Below are positions 19,001 to 27,803 of a stretch of 60,038 nt of DNA, piece after piece. Under the pieces are notes generated by a model. The model had not been told where the DNA came from. It saw only the letters and a list, made by a program, of their open reading frames with translations, and made no database searches. Made by a program: the position numbers and the translations under genes. Position 1 is the first letter of the stretch. The number at the start of each line of letters is the position of its first letter. The DNA comes from CAZGWJ01 sp964529445 (GTDB lineage Bacteria > Oederibacteriota > Muellerivitia > Muellerivitales > Muellerivitaceae), in contig CAZGWJ010000004.1 of assembly GCA_964529445.1 (NCBI GenBank), positions 1 through 60,038 of the forward strand, read 5' to 3'.

Positions 19001-20961
19001 AGGCGAACGTGGTCGTTGATCCATTCGGTGACATCGTCGCTTTGGATTTCGAGAACCTGGTCGGCACGCGGGTCTCCAAATACGACGCCGGTGGGACCCT
19101 GCTATGGAACGTCCTCGTCGACCATGCGGATAATCCGAGGCCCCAGGGCGTCGTTGTGGATCCCTCGGGGAATATCCTCATCGCGGCCAGGACCTACGGC
19201 GGGGACCGGAGCATGGTGGTCAAGATCCGCCCGGGCGGGACGCAGGATTGGATCGCGGAGTTCGGGAGCGGGGTCTCGGGACAGGCGGAGGCGATGGCGA
19301 GGGCCGCCGACGGGTCCCTGTACGTTGTGGGCAGTGGATGGTCCTCGGGAGATTACCTGTTCCTCCAGAAGGTCTCCGCGTCCGGGGTTACCCTTTGGAA
19401 CAGGACCTATAGCGTCACCGGCATGAACATCGAAGGTACGGCGGTGGGCGTGGACGGCACCGGGAACGTCTATGTGGCCGGGACGGTGGGCATCTATCCC
19501 GGCAAGGTCCTTCTCCTCAGGTACGACGCCTCGGGGAACCTGGCCTGGGACGTCCAGGGAAGGAACGCGGATCATATCAATGATCTGGTCGTCGAACCTT
19601 CCGGGGCGATCTTTATCAGCGGGAACGAGTGGTACAAAAAAGACGAGTTGTTCCTCCTGCGCTACGATCCATGGGGAAGCCCTGTTTGGGAAAGGACCTA
19701 TGCGGGGAACCTCTATTATGTCTCCCAACAAATGGATCTGGATTCCCATGGCGGCCTCTACCTCGTCAATCACCCTAACCCCTTCATCTTCTACGACTTC
19801 AGCGTCATGAAATGGGACTACGACGGGAACCTCCTCTGGGAGATGGTGGACGACGCGGGGGGCACCGAGATCCCGCGCGACCTGGACGTGTCCGACACGG
19901 GGGAACTGGTGGTCATCGGCGAGATCCAGAAGGACGCCTATACCTATTCGCGTTTAGTGGCGAAGTACGACCTGTCCTGCGCGGGCGGACCCGCCCTGAC
20001 GCGGACGCCCACCCCGACCCTCACGCCCACGCTTCCCGCCGCGCCCAGCGGGACACCGACGGATACATGGACGGCCACGCCGTCCCCAACGTCCGGGCTG
20101 ATCGAGACGTCCACGAGTACGCCGATCACCTCCATGACGGCCACCCCTTCATCGACGGCCACTCCTTCGTCGACCCCCTCTCCGACGCCGTGGGGGACGC
20201 TGACGCCGTCGATCCCGGGGACGCCGACCTATACGTACACATTCACCTTCACCCCGACCTATTCGTTCACGCCGACCGTCTCGGGTACCGTGATGCCCCA
20301 AAGCCCGACGGCGACCCTCACCTTCACGCTGACATACAGCCATACCCCCACCTATTCCCGGACACCCACCCAGCTCCCCTCCTCCTGGACGCCCACATTC
20401 ACTCCCACACCGACATCGACCGCTTCCGCCCCTGTTCCATTAACCTTCACCTATACCCCGACTTTCACCTATACCTTCACCCCCACCCGGACCTCGACCC
20501 CGACCTATTCCGCCACAACCACGCATACCCCGACCCCGAGTTGGACCCCCACGAACGACCCGGCATTCGCGACGCCCACGGTGACCGACACGCCGGCCGC
20601 CCTGCCGGCCCTGGCCGGTGCCTTGCAGGTCGCGCGCGCGCATCCGTTCCCCAATCCCTCGACCGACGGGAAGGCCCAACTCTATTTCGAATTGACGGAC
20701 CCGGTTTCATCGGTGCAGTCCGGGCATCCGGTCTTCTTCGACCCGGAGGGAACGGCCGAACTCAGCCTGTACACGACCTCCCTTCGCCTCCTGTGGCGCA
20801 CCACGGTCAAGGGTTTGAAGACGGGGGACAATGTGTATTCCTGGGACGGCAAGGATGCCTGGGGTGCCACGCTCTCCAATGGAGCTTATCTCTACCGTGT
20901 CCGGGTGGCCTCCCGCAGCAACATTTCCGAGGGGTATTCGCGTCTCCTGATCCTGCGATGA
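16063..20961 (+). CDS. giant secreted propeller protein with PT linkers and FlgD-like C-terminus
   Basis: This 1632-residue exported protein has a signal peptide ending near SSYA-QVDV (residue 31). Residues 31-705 contain about a dozen repeats of the form VYVGGxFTxxGGQ...LAAVDAxTGAVLPW, a beta-propeller. A Thr/Pro linker (710-762) leads to an Ig-like domain (763-900). A second linker precedes another propeller of SBBP type (about 950-1305, repeats like VYVAGT and LLRYDASGNLAW). A 200-residue Thr/Pro linker (1309-1515) ends in a FlgD/Vpr-like Ig domain (1519-1632; FPNPSTDGKAQL, WDGKDAWG, LSNGAYLYRV). Such C-terminal domains often anchor or sort surface proteins. Start GTG 16063 has GGAG five bases upstream. 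An adhesin or surface structural role is inferred. Confidence 0.85.
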   Translation: MRKPVHFRALVGTARLLPLVFLLMTSSSYAQVDVFDSYVPGGSVNTLCEANGVIYLGGNFRYLGPRTGGGALLDSTDGQWVPGNRIKGIAYAAAPDGSGGWFIGGTFTHTNGQPRVNLAHLLPDGTLDPSWNVTAERDYSTAKVMSLVRSGSTLYIGGYFNRVNGQTRNGLAAVDASTGAILSWNPDCSNEVYTMAVQGSVVYVGGNFGALGTTLRRGVGAVDAVSGAVLPWNPLLSYSAQVNSVAAAGSTIFMSGGFTSVNGQPQTYVAAVDALSGGLFAWDPVVNNYVNSMALYGDTLYMTGRFTVIGNQGRIRAGAVDACTGAVLPWETDGVGTYGSAIAAANGRVFIGMDGSGSYGSLLAVDAVTGALLWNDPLFDRAVKTLAASGDRLYVGGDFHTIGGLVPRGSLAAIDAANGKVLPWNPGSNSLVYSLALEGPTVYVGGEFTTLGGQPRSRLGAVDAVTGAVLPWDPSANGYVTGLVASDSVVCAHGIFSSVGGQTTSNFVALDATTGSILPWSSGVERIWAMALSGTTLYLSGGFTIVGGEGRDHLAALDVTTGEVLPWAPDGGSDGSISTLMPSDDKVYLGGSFTTLGGQYRRNLAALDAVTGAILPWDPGADRRVTGLVKDGSILYAAGEFATVGGQPRRSLAAIDESGAMYEWATVMEGGANCLALSGDRLVAGGNIYSIGCEPNKFLALLGKIPIGTTYITPTPTSTPTETLTPSITPTGTWMTDTFTPSPTVTATVTATGTPTVTPWPTGCGKFYLYANSYTPPNPVSGGTTVTAANLSYSNPYNTGCTLIFNSMGFSLSLTGNLSTTIQEIQLGGVSVPYSSPTFGIGGSPLGSAGSYTLRFVLAPEASGTFQVTLTSVSGYVVNYVSGFYCLSLPSTGPVVTVYPQGTLTVTPTWTDTATRTDTPTRTPTFTGTWYSPTATPTFTRTYTPGGVHLTVTPAMGSATPCLVWRRELAENWGTNTYHEANVVVDPFGDIVALDFENLVGTRVSKYDAGGTLLWNVLVDHADNPRPQGVVVDPSGNILIAARTYGGDRSMVVKIRPGGTQDWIAEFGSGVSGQAEAMARAADGSLYVVGSGWSSGDYLFLQKVSASGVTLWNRTYSVTGMNIEGTAVGVDGTGNVYVAGTVGIYPGKVLLLRYDASGNLAWDVQGRNADHINDLVVEPSGAIFISGNEWYKKDELFLLRYDPWGSPVWERTYAGNLYYVSQQMDLDSHGGLYLVNHPNPFIFYDFSVMKWDYDGNLLWEMVDDAGGTEIPRDLDVSDTGELVVIGEIQKDAYTYSRLVAKYDLSCAGGPALTRTPTPTLTPTLPAAPSGTPTDTWTATPSPTSGLIETSTSTPITSMTATPSSTATPSSTPSPTPWGTLTPSIPGTPTYTYTFTFTPTYSFTPTVSGTVMPQSPTATLTFTLTYSHTPTYSRTPTQLPSSWTPTFTPTPTSTASAPVPLTFTYTPTFTYTFTPTRTSTPTYSATTTHTPTPSWTPTNDPAFATPTVTDTPAALPALAGALQVARAHPFPNPSTDGKAQLYFELTDPVSSVQSGHPVFFDPEGTAELSLYTTSLRLLWRTTVKGLKTGDNVYSWDGKDAWGATLSNGAYLYRVRVASRSNISEGYSRLLILR

Positions 20962-21044
20962 GGGCCCCGTAACGTTCAACCGACGGCCTTTCAGGCCTGG
21001 AACGCGGGGTTGCCCGCGCCTCACCCGAATCCTTCCGGGAGCGG

Positions 21045-21050
21045 TATAAT
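21045..21050 (+). promoter_or_regulatory. candidate -10 box
   Basis: A perfect TATAAT lies 31 bases before the ATG at 21082. The -35 region is not convincing. It would give a short leader containing a GAGGCGG ribosome site. Confidence 0.5.
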
Positions 21051-21081
21051 TCCATCATCCTCCCACCCGCGAGGCGGCATC

Positions 21082-21381
21082 ATGACCCGAAGGAAGGTCG
21101 AATCGTCCGAGGCGATCGACATCTTCGAGGAACTCGAGTCCAAAATGCCTTTTTTCGCCCAGACCCGCTGGCGCGAGAACGAGGTCGCGCAGGGTCTGGC
21201 CCTCCGCGACCGGCTCCTGCCGGTCTACCGCCGCGTCATCGAGAACAACATCCTGATGGACGCACGCCTCTTCGTCGAGTCCCTGAAGCGCAGGGAACTC
21301 ACCCGTCCCGAATGCGAGAAGGTGAAACGCCTTGTGACGGCCTTCATGGAACGTTTCCTGAAGAGGGCCGAGGGGAATTGA
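21082..21381 (+). CDS. small helical protein of unknown function
   Basis: A 99-residue charged, probably all-helical cytoplasmic protein (EAIDIFEELESKMPFFAQTRW... KRRELTRPECEKVKRLV). No domain is recognised. ATG 21082 is chosen because a GAGGCGG ribosome site lies seven bases upstream and a TATAAT box precedes it; an extension to 21010 would start upstream of that box. It precedes the YfiR-kinase operon but is separated from it by about 120 bases. Confidence 0.65.
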   Translation: MTRRKVESSEAIDIFEELESKMPFFAQTRWRENEVAQGLALRDRLLPVYRRVIENNILMDARLFVESLKRRELTRPECEKVKRLVTAFMERFLKRAEGN

Positions 21382-21502
21382 CCCCGGTGCCCTGATCCCG
21401 TCATGCCGCCTCACGGCGTCCTTCCGGTCCCGAGCCGTGGATGGTACAATCCCTGGGACAATCCGCGGTATTTCCCCGCCTCCGGTCCCGGCTGAAATCG
21501 GG

Positions 21503-22327
21503 ATGAACCAGAAAGGCAGCGGTTCACCCATGCGTCCCATCCGTTTCTTCTCCCTCTTCCTTATGATCCCGGCCTTCCTGTCGGCCGTCCCCCTTTTATC
21601 GGGCGCTCCCGAGCCGGGACCCACGCGCGGCGCGGAAGCCACCGCCAGCAAGGCGGCTTTCCTCTTCAACCTGAGCCGCTTCATCGAGTGGCAGGATCCC
21701 CAGGCGGTCGTGGGGGATTCCCCCATCATCTTCGCGGTCATGGAGGACGACTCCCTGGGACCCGCCCTGAAGGAAATGCTGGAATCCAAGGGCCTCAACG
21801 GGCAGGTCCTGGTCATCCGGGACGAGAGCCAGGTGAAGGCCGCCCGGGAGTTCTTCAACGTCTTCTCCTTTCCCGGCCAGGATGCGGTCACGGCCTCCCG
21901 CGTCCTCGATGAACTCAAGGGGAGCCGTGTGCTGACGGTCAGCGAGGCCAGGGATTTCCTCGAGCGCGGCGGGATGGTCCAGGTGGAAATGACCGGGGAC
22001 TCCATGCAATTCAAGGTGAACGAGAAGATGCTGGCCGCCGAGGGATTGAAGGCCGCACCCGCCATCCGGCGCATGGCGGGTACGACGATCGTGTCACCGG
22101 GCCGGGATCCCCGCCAAATGTACGAGGCCTGGCGTCAGGTGTTCGACCGGGCGCAGGAACAGGGCGGGGGATTGCCGGTGCCTTCCGGACTCGATGAGGA
22201 TGTCCCGGTCCTGGAGAGGGTCCTTATTGCCCTGCGATGGATCGGTGCCCTTGCGGGGCTCTTCACCCTGGCCTGGGCCTGGAGGCGGTTCGCGGGAACA
22301 AGGAAACGGCGGAAACGCCATGGATAG
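21503..22327 (+). CDS. YfiR-like (DUF4154) protein with C-terminal membrane anchor
   Basis: The 274-residue protein has a signal peptide (FFSLFLMIPAFLSAVPLLSGA) and then a DUF4154/YfiR domain beginning ASKAAFLFNLSRFIEW near residue 50. YfiR is the periplasmic protein that restrains the cyclase YfiN in Pseudomonas. This copy differs in having a membrane helix near its end (RWIGALAGLFTLAWAW) and a basic tail, so it should be tethered to the inner membrane. The gene overlaps the following CHASE8-type kinase by eight bases, suggesting a sensor-regulator pair. Start is uncertain: ATG 21437, 21503 or 21530 are all open; none has a strong ribosome site. Confidence 0.8.
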   Translation: MNQKGSGSPMRPIRFFSLFLMIPAFLSAVPLLSGAPEPGPTRGAEATASKAAFLFNLSRFIEWQDPQAVVGDSPIIFAVMEDDSLGPALKEMLESKGLNGQVLVIRDESQVKAAREFFNVFSFPGQDAVTASRVLDELKGSRVLTVSEARDFLERGGMVQVEMTGDSMQFKVNEKMLAAEGLKAAPAIRRMAGTTIVSPGRDPRQMYEAWRQVFDRAQEQGGGLPVPSGLDEDVPVLERVLIALRWIGALAGLFTLAWAWRRFAGTRKRRKRHG

Positions 22328-23885
22328 GTGGTTCGCCGGCCTTTCGATCCGCGGGAAGGTCCTTTTCACCTCGCTGGTGACGGCGGGCCTGGCGCTCGCC
22401 GTGGCCAGCGTTATCGTGCTGGGCTCGGAATTCGAATGGGCCCGCCGGAAGGCGATCCAGACCTCCAAGGCCATTTCCGACGTCGTGATCGTGTATACCC
22501 TGCCGGCCTTGATCTTCGAGGACGCGGTCACGGCCGGACGCATGATCGATTCCCTGAAAAGCGAGCCGAAGGTCGTCCACGCCGCGCTCTACGATCCGCG
22601 GGGCGGGCGCCTGGCCGAGTACCGGCGCGCCGGTTGGGCGGGCGCCCTTCCGGCGTCGCTTCCGTCCGGCGAAGACCGCGAATTCCGGGGGAGGCATCTT
22701 CGCGCTTTCGCGCCCATCCTCGTGAAGGGACGGCCGATGGGAACCCTCTACCTGGTCACCGACGTGTCGGACATCGCCCGGCAGATCGTCAGTTTCGTCC
22801 TTCTCATCGTGGTGGCGGGTCTTTTTGCCGCCCTGGTGGCCTTCCTCTTCTCGCGGTACGCGCAGGGCTTCGTGACGCGTCCCATCCTTTCGCTCACGGG
22901 CACGGTGCAGGCCATCGCCCGGGACGGCGATTACACCGTCCGTTCCGACGTGAGGACCCGCGACGAGATCGGGTACCTGGCGGTCTGGATCAACTCCATG
23001 ATGCAGCAGGTCCAGGGGCAGGATGAGGCCCTGCGGACGGATGTGAGGAAGATGCAGGAGAAGGAGCACGAGATTCGCAAGCTCCTGGCCAAGATCCAGG
23101 ACGACAACGTCAAACTTCAGAAGCTCGACGGCCTCAAGAACGATTTCATCTCGACGGTGTCCCATGAATTGCGCACCCCCCTGGCCGCCATCGGCGGTTT
23201 CGTCCGGTTGGTGGTGCAGGGGGCCGACGGGGAACTGAACCCGACCCAGAAGGAGCACCTGGGAATCGTCCTGAGGAACTTGGACCGGCTGAAGGGGATC
23301 GTGGACGAACTGCTCGACCTCTCCCGGCTGGAATCGGGCAAGGTCGAGCTGGACCGTCGGGAGATCCGCGTGGAGGACATCCTCCGTAGGACCTGCGAGG
23401 GGTTCGAGGCCCTGCTCCAACGGAAGGGCCTCAAACTGGAATACCGTTTCGAGGCGAATCTTTCCCCGGTGATGGCCGATGCCGCCAAGGTCGAGCAGGC
23501 GGTCGTCAACCTCGTGGAGAACGCGGTCAAATTCACGTCCGAGAAGGGGGTCATCGAGGTCGGGGCCGAGCCGGCCGGCTACGAGCGCGACCCCGGCGTG
23601 CACTTCTGGGTTTCGGACAACGGGCCCGGCATCCCGTCGGACAAGGTGGATGCCGTTTTCGACAAGTTCTACCAGGTCGAGGAATCCACGGTCCGGAAGG
23701 TCGGGGGATCCGGGCTGGGCCTGGCCATCGTCAAGCGGATCGTCGAGGCCCACGGCGGGCGGGTCTGGGCGGAGAACCGGCTTTCCGGCAAGGGGGCCAC
23801 CTTCCACGTGACCCTGCCGGGGCTGGGCCATCCCCAGGTGCGGGAACACAAGAAGGATCCGCCGCCCCCTTCCTCCCATGCTTGA
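22320..23885 (+). CDS. CHASE8-type sensor histidine kinase
   Basis: This is a 521-residue inner-membrane kinase. TM1 is about 14-34. A periplasmic domain of about 110 residues follows with the CHASE8 look of YfiN (KAISDVVIVYTLPALIFEDAV, then VVHAALYDPRGGRLAEY). TM2 is about 156-178, then HAMP (179-232) and a coiled coil (240-270). The dimerisation domain has phospho-acceptor H282 (SHELRTPL) and the ATPase domain has N397/N401, DNGPG at 433-437 and GGSGLGLA at 462-469. All key residues are intact. Pairing of a CHASE8 sensor with a YfiR neighbour is known for diguanylate cyclases; here the output is a kinase. No response regulator is adjacent. The ATG overlaps the yfiR-like gene by eight bases. 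Confidence 0.9.
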   Translation: MDRWFAGLSIRGKVLFTSLVTAGLALAVASVIVLGSEFEWARRKAIQTSKAISDVVIVYTLPALIFEDAVTAGRMIDSLKSEPKVVHAALYDPRGGRLAEYRRAGWAGALPASLPSGEDREFRGRHLRAFAPILVKGRPMGTLYLVTDVSDIARQIVSFVLLIVVAGLFAALVAFLFSRYAQGFVTRPILSLTGTVQAIARDGDYTVRSDVRTRDEIGYLAVWINSMMQQVQGQDEALRTDVRKMQEKEHEIRKLLAKIQDDNVKLQKLDGLKNDFISTVSHELRTPLAAIGGFVRLVVQGADGELNPTQKEHLGIVLRNLDRLKGIVDELLDLSRLESGKVELDRREIRVEDILRRTCEGFEALLQRKGLKLEYRFEANLSPVMADAAKVEQAVVNLVENAVKFTSEKGVIEVGAEPAGYERDPGVHFWVSDNGPGIPSDKVDAVFDKFYQVEESTVRKVGGSGLGLAIVKRIVEAHGGRVWAENRLSGKGATFHVTLPGLGHPQVREHKKDPPPPSSHA

Positions 23886-25758
23886 GGGCTCGGCGTCGCG
23901 TCGCAGGACGACGGCTTTTTCGGGTTTTATCGCGTTCGCAATCCTCCTTTTCCCTTCGGCCACTCCCGCCGCCACCCGTTATGTGGCCGATTGTTCCCCC
24001 TGCTGGGGGGTGACCTATTCCACGCTGACCGCAGCCGTCAGCGCCGCCGCGAGCGGCGACACGATCGTCCTCCAGAAGAGTGTCACGGAAAGTCCCGGGG
24101 CGATCGACAACAAGACACTCGTCATCGAGGGTCCGGGCCCCGCGCCCGTCCACAACTGGACCAGCGGGTCCGGGAACCTCGTGACCCTCATGAACAATGC
24201 CCAACTCACGGTGCGCAGCCTCAATCTGGACTGTCGCAATCAGAGCGTCCTGGATTTCACCAACCCCCAGCAACCGGTGTCCTTCATCGGCTGCGTCTTC
24301 CGGCAAAGCATCCAGGTGTTCAACGTCCCGATCCTTTCCCTGCGCTCGGTGGATGCGGCCGTGCAGTTGGTCCTGCAGGATTGCGAGGCCGTCGGCAGCG
24401 GCGCCGCGGCCCAGTCCTTCATCCGGATCGAGGGGAACATGAACAACGGGCCGTGCCTCCGGATGGTGAATTGCGTGGTGCGCGATTTCACCGGTTCCGG
24501 GGCCTCCGTCATGGAGTTGTATCCGACCGCCACCCGCGCCAGCCTCTTCGACATCCGTCACTGCACCTTCGGGAACGACGCGATCGGGATCTACACGACG
24601 TACAACAGTTCCGGGGCCGTCACGAACACGGTCTTTTCCTGTCTCTCGGCCGACGTGACGATCGGCACGGGCTCGAGGGCGGCCTTCACGAACTGCGCGT
24701 TCGACACGACGATGGGGTGGAACGCATCGTGTGTCACCATCACGGGCGCCGACGAGTTCGTGGACATGGGGGGTGGCGACTACCACCTGAAGGCGGGGGC
24801 TCTCAGCATCGACCGCGGCTTCGCCATGGCGTCTGTCGTGACCGACAAGGACGGGAATTCCAGGCCCGCGAACGCCGCCTGGGACATCGGGGCCTACGAA
24901 TACCAGGGAGCGGTGACCCCGACGGCGACGCATTCGTCCACGGAGACGGTCCTGCCCACTTCCACCTCAACGGCCACCTTCACCGCCACGGAAAGCCCCA
25001 CCGCTTCACCCACGGAGTCGCCCACGACGACGGATACGTCGACCTCGACCGGAACACCGACCCCAACCCCGACCGATACTCCGACGGATACCTCCACGGA
25101 TACGGCGACACCCACCCCGACGAATTCTGCGACCTCATCCCCGACGCCCCCGCATACGGACACGCCGTCACAGACTCCGTCTTCGACGCCGACAAGGACC
25201 CCGACCGACACCGTCACCGATACGCCTACCGTCCCTTTCACGGAAACCCCGACCGCTACCGTCACCTTCACTTCCACGCCGACCATGACCTCGACGTGGT
25301 CCCCGTCGCATACGGCGAGTCCCACGAGCAGTTTTACGTCCTCTCCCACCGCCTCGCCCACGCCCACCGATACGCCTTCGGCCTCGTTCACCCGAACGCC
25401 GTCGGCGACGCCCACGCGGACCCCCTCCGTCACGCCGCTGTCCACATCGACACCTTCATCGATGCGGATATCGCCGGATTTCATCCTCGACCGGAACCTC
25501 CAGGATCCCGCCGTCGACCCGCCGCTCGGGATCGTCTTCACCCATCCAACGGGCGGGGAGGCATCCTTGGCCGTCTACAACGTGGCGGGCCTGCGGGTGC
25601 GTGCCCTGCACCGGTCCCTCGTCATGCCGGGTATCCACCGGATGGCCTGGGACGGCCGGGATGACCGTGGGGAGACCGTCCAACCCGGGCTTTACCTGGT
25701 CGTGCTGGAGCGGTCGGGACGACGGGACATCCGCAGGGTCGTGGTGAGGCCGCGATGA
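23878..25758 (+). CDS. secreted beta-helix protein with PT linker and FlgD-like C-terminus
   Basis: This 626-residue exported protein has a signal peptide ending near ATPAA-TRYVADC (residue 32). Residues 32-340 look like a right-handed parallel beta-helix: TYSTLTAAVSAAASGDTIVL is the usual opening, followed by short repeating strands. A Thr/Ser/Pro linker spans about 346-520. The last 100 residues form a FlgD-like domain (ASLAVYNVAGLRVRAL, MAWDGRDDRGE, QPGLYLVVLE). The ATG overlaps the kinase stop by eight bases and the stop overlaps the next ATG by four, so it is translated with both neighbours. A surface or polysaccharide-contacting role is inferred. Confidence 0.82.
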   Translation: MLEGSASRRRTTAFSGFIAFAILLFPSATPAATRYVADCSPCWGVTYSTLTAAVSAAASGDTIVLQKSVTESPGAIDNKTLVIEGPGPAPVHNWTSGSGNLVTLMNNAQLTVRSLNLDCRNQSVLDFTNPQQPVSFIGCVFRQSIQVFNVPILSLRSVDAAVQLVLQDCEAVGSGAAAQSFIRIEGNMNNGPCLRMVNCVVRDFTGSGASVMELYPTATRASLFDIRHCTFGNDAIGIYTTYNSSGAVTNTVFSCLSADVTIGTGSRAAFTNCAFDTTMGWNASCVTITGADEFVDMGGGDYHLKAGALSIDRGFAMASVVTDKDGNSRPANAAWDIGAYEYQGAVTPTATHSSTETVLPTSTSTATFTATESPTASPTESPTTTDTSTSTGTPTPTPTDTPTDTSTDTATPTPTNSATSSPTPPHTDTPSQTPSSTPTRTPTDTVTDTPTVPFTETPTATVTFTSTPTMTSTWSPSHTASPTSSFTSSPTASPTPTDTPSASFTRTPSATPTRTPSVTPLSTSTPSSMRISPDFILDRNLQDPAVDPPLGIVFTHPTGGEASLAVYNVAGLRVRALHRSLVMPGIHRMAWDGRDDRGETVQPGLYLVVLERSGRRDIRRVVVRPR

Positions 25759-27632
25759 AAACGAGGACCCTCCTTTTCGGTCTGGCGCTTGCAGTGGCCT
25801 TTCCGGGCCCCGCCCGGCCCTACGGGCTCACCACGGGGGCGGATTTTCTCCTCGCGGCGCCGGCGGCCCGCCCCGACGCGTTGGGCCAGGCGTTCAGCGC
25901 CGTGGCCGACGACGTGAATACCCTCGTGTACAACCCGGCGGGACTGGGGCTCCTGCGGCGCCCCGAGGCGGGGTACAGCCGCCACGAGTTCGTGGCCGGG
26001 GTGCATCAGGATTTCCTGGCCCTGGCCATCCCCTTGGGACGGCCTGGCGTGGTCGGACTGGCTTACCAGGCGCTCGGCACGAAGCCCTTCGACAGCACGG
26101 GAGGCGACCCGGGCGCCGTATGGGGCACGGCCTCGGAATGGATGGTGCTCCTGGGTTGGGGCCGGTCCTTCGGCCGCGTCCAGGCGGGCGTCGCGGCCAA
26201 GCGCGTGGAGCGGGAACTGGGGGATTGGAAGTCGGAAGGAGCGGCGGCGGACCTGGGTCTGCGCTGGGTCCCGTCGCAACGCCTGGCGCTCGCCGCGGTG
26301 ATGGTGAATGCGGGGCCGATCCTCGGATCCGCGCCCCCGGGCTGTTATCCCCTCTCCTGGAGGGCGGGTTTGGGCTGGAACGCGGTCGAGACGGAGCGTC
26401 ACCACCTCACCGAGGTCACGGACCTGCTCTACTCCCGGGTCAGCCGCGAGATACGCTGGGGCGCAGGGCTCGAGTACTGGTATCGCGATACGGGTGCCTT
26501 GCGGGCCGGTTGGGCCATGGATCGATTCGACAGCCAACAGGAGGGAGCGTCGTTCGGGGCGGGATTCAGGTGGGGAGGAGCGCAATGGGACTATTCCGTG
26601 CGCCCCTTCGCGTCCCTGGGCGCGTCCCATCGTTTTTCGGGATCCTGGAGGTGGGGAGGGGAATGGCTCCCGGACGTGGAGCCGACCATCCCGCGGCTGT
26701 TCTCCGTTTCCTCATCAGGCGAGGAGGCCTGGGCGCGTTGGAGGGTTTCCCGTGAGGAGGGGATCCGGGTCGAGATCGTCCGGACGGCCCTGGATTCGGG
26801 CAGGACGGAGGTGTTCGGCCCCTTCGAAAGGCCGCCGGTGATGCTAACCGGTTCCCACCCGGGAACGCTGTACCGGGTTTTCGCGCGCTCCGTTTCGCCG
26901 AACGGCCGCCGCGGGCTTTCAACGGACGAGATCTTCTATTCGGTCTCCGTTCTGCCGCCTTCCGATCCGGTGGAGATGCCGGGTGGCGAGACCCCCACGC
27001 CGACCCCGACGGAATCGCCATCACCTGCCGCCGGCCCCGCGAGCACCTTCACACCGACACCCGCCCGGCTTCCGGCGGAGCGGGCGGTCGAGGGATGGCC
27101 CGATCCGATGGGTCTTCTTCGGCTGGAATGGAAACCGATCCCGGGCGTGGCCGCTTCGGGATACCAGATCTACTGGCGCGACCGGAAGGGCGCGACCTGG
27201 AAGCTGAACCGCGTGCCCCTACCCGTGCTGAAGGCATGGGTTCCCCGGGAGAAGGTCCCGGACGGGAGCGCCCTGCTGGTGACGGCCGTGAGGGAGGACC
27301 GGACCGAACTCATCGTGGGAGTCCACGTGGCCCGTGCGCCCGACGAATGGGAGTCGGCCCGTGCGGAGGATCCTCCCCTGCCGGTGAAGGTGACCGGCAG
27401 GAAGGGGTCCGTCCGGACGATCGCGTGGAAGGGGGATCCGCGGGTGGCGAGTTTCCAGGTGCTTTTCGGCGAGGGGACGGAGGGGCCGTTCTTCCTGCTG
27501 GGCGAGACGCGGGGAAGCGGCCTGGAGGAGGCCGCCCGGATGCTCGAGGGCCTGGAGGGGTATTTCATCCTCGTCGGCCTGGATGATCGCGGGAATTGGG
27601 TGTGCCACGGATCGGTGACGGCCTGGAAGTAG
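25755..27632 (+). CDS. PorV/UPF0164-like outer-membrane barrel with FN3-like tail
   Basis: This 625-residue protein has a signal peptide (LLFGLALAVAFPGPARPYG) and then the start typical of PorV and UPF0164 barrels: GADFLLAAPAARPDALGQAF, then SAVADDVNTLVYNPAGLGLL (about 29-68). The barrel runs to about residue 305 (long amphipathic strands with aromatic ends). Two beta-rich, FN3-like domains follow, separated by a short TPTPTESP linker near 413. PorV is the shuttle of the type IX system in Bacteroidota, and PorV-like proteins also occur elsewhere without it. Here it is translationally coupled (ATGA) to a protein with a FlgD-like C-terminal domain, a plausible client. No other secretion component is visible nearby. 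Confidence 0.78.
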   Translation: MKTRTLLFGLALAVAFPGPARPYGLTTGADFLLAAPAARPDALGQAFSAVADDVNTLVYNPAGLGLLRRPEAGYSRHEFVAGVHQDFLALAIPLGRPGVVGLAYQALGTKPFDSTGGDPGAVWGTASEWMVLLGWGRSFGRVQAGVAAKRVERELGDWKSEGAAADLGLRWVPSQRLALAAVMVNAGPILGSAPPGCYPLSWRAGLGWNAVETERHHLTEVTDLLYSRVSREIRWGAGLEYWYRDTGALRAGWAMDRFDSQQEGASFGAGFRWGGAQWDYSVRPFASLGASHRFSGSWRWGGEWLPDVEPTIPRLFSVSSSGEEAWARWRVSREEGIRVEIVRTALDSGRTEVFGPFERPPVMLTGSHPGTLYRVFARSVSPNGRRGLSTDEIFYSVSVLPPSDPVEMPGGETPTPTPTESPSPAAGPASTFTPTPARLPAERAVEGWPDPMGLLRLEWKPIPGVAASGYQIYWRDRKGATWKLNRVPLPVLKAWVPREKVPDGSALLVTAVREDRTELIVGVHVARAPDEWESARAEDPPLPVKVTGRKGSVRTIAWKGDPRVASFQVLFGEGTEGPFFLLGETRGSGLEEAARMLEGLEGYFILVGLDDRGNWVCHGSVTAWK

Positions 27633-27803
27633 TGCCGCGGATTCGAGCGGTGCAATCTGCCGAACCTGCTTCGGGGAAGTGCGGGATCGTGCTTCCCTCA
27701 GAGGATCATCTGGCCGGGCGAGGTTCCGGCACGTAAAGCGTTCAAGCGCATTATGCCTGATATTGTGCAGAACTCTTAAAACGATATTCGCCCGAAAATG
27801 TAT

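Noticed and set aside
19812..20972. Open frame rich in Asp, His and Pro overlapping the C-terminal part of the giant propeller protein
   Set aside because: A low-complexity shadow of the Thr/Pro linker; the annotated frame runs through it into the FlgD-like domain.
24894..25664. Alternative frames over the Thr/Pro linker, including a His/Tyr/Arg-rich one and an antisense Val/Gly-rich one
   Set aside because: Repetitive ACC/CCG codons keep several frames open at once. None has a start site or homology features, and the real protein frame is continuous on both sides.
25755..27632. Evidence for a full type IX secretion system
   Set aside because: A PorV-like barrel alone is not enough; no PorU, SprA/Sov, PorK-N or PorXY genes are in the window, and PorV-like proteins occur without the system.
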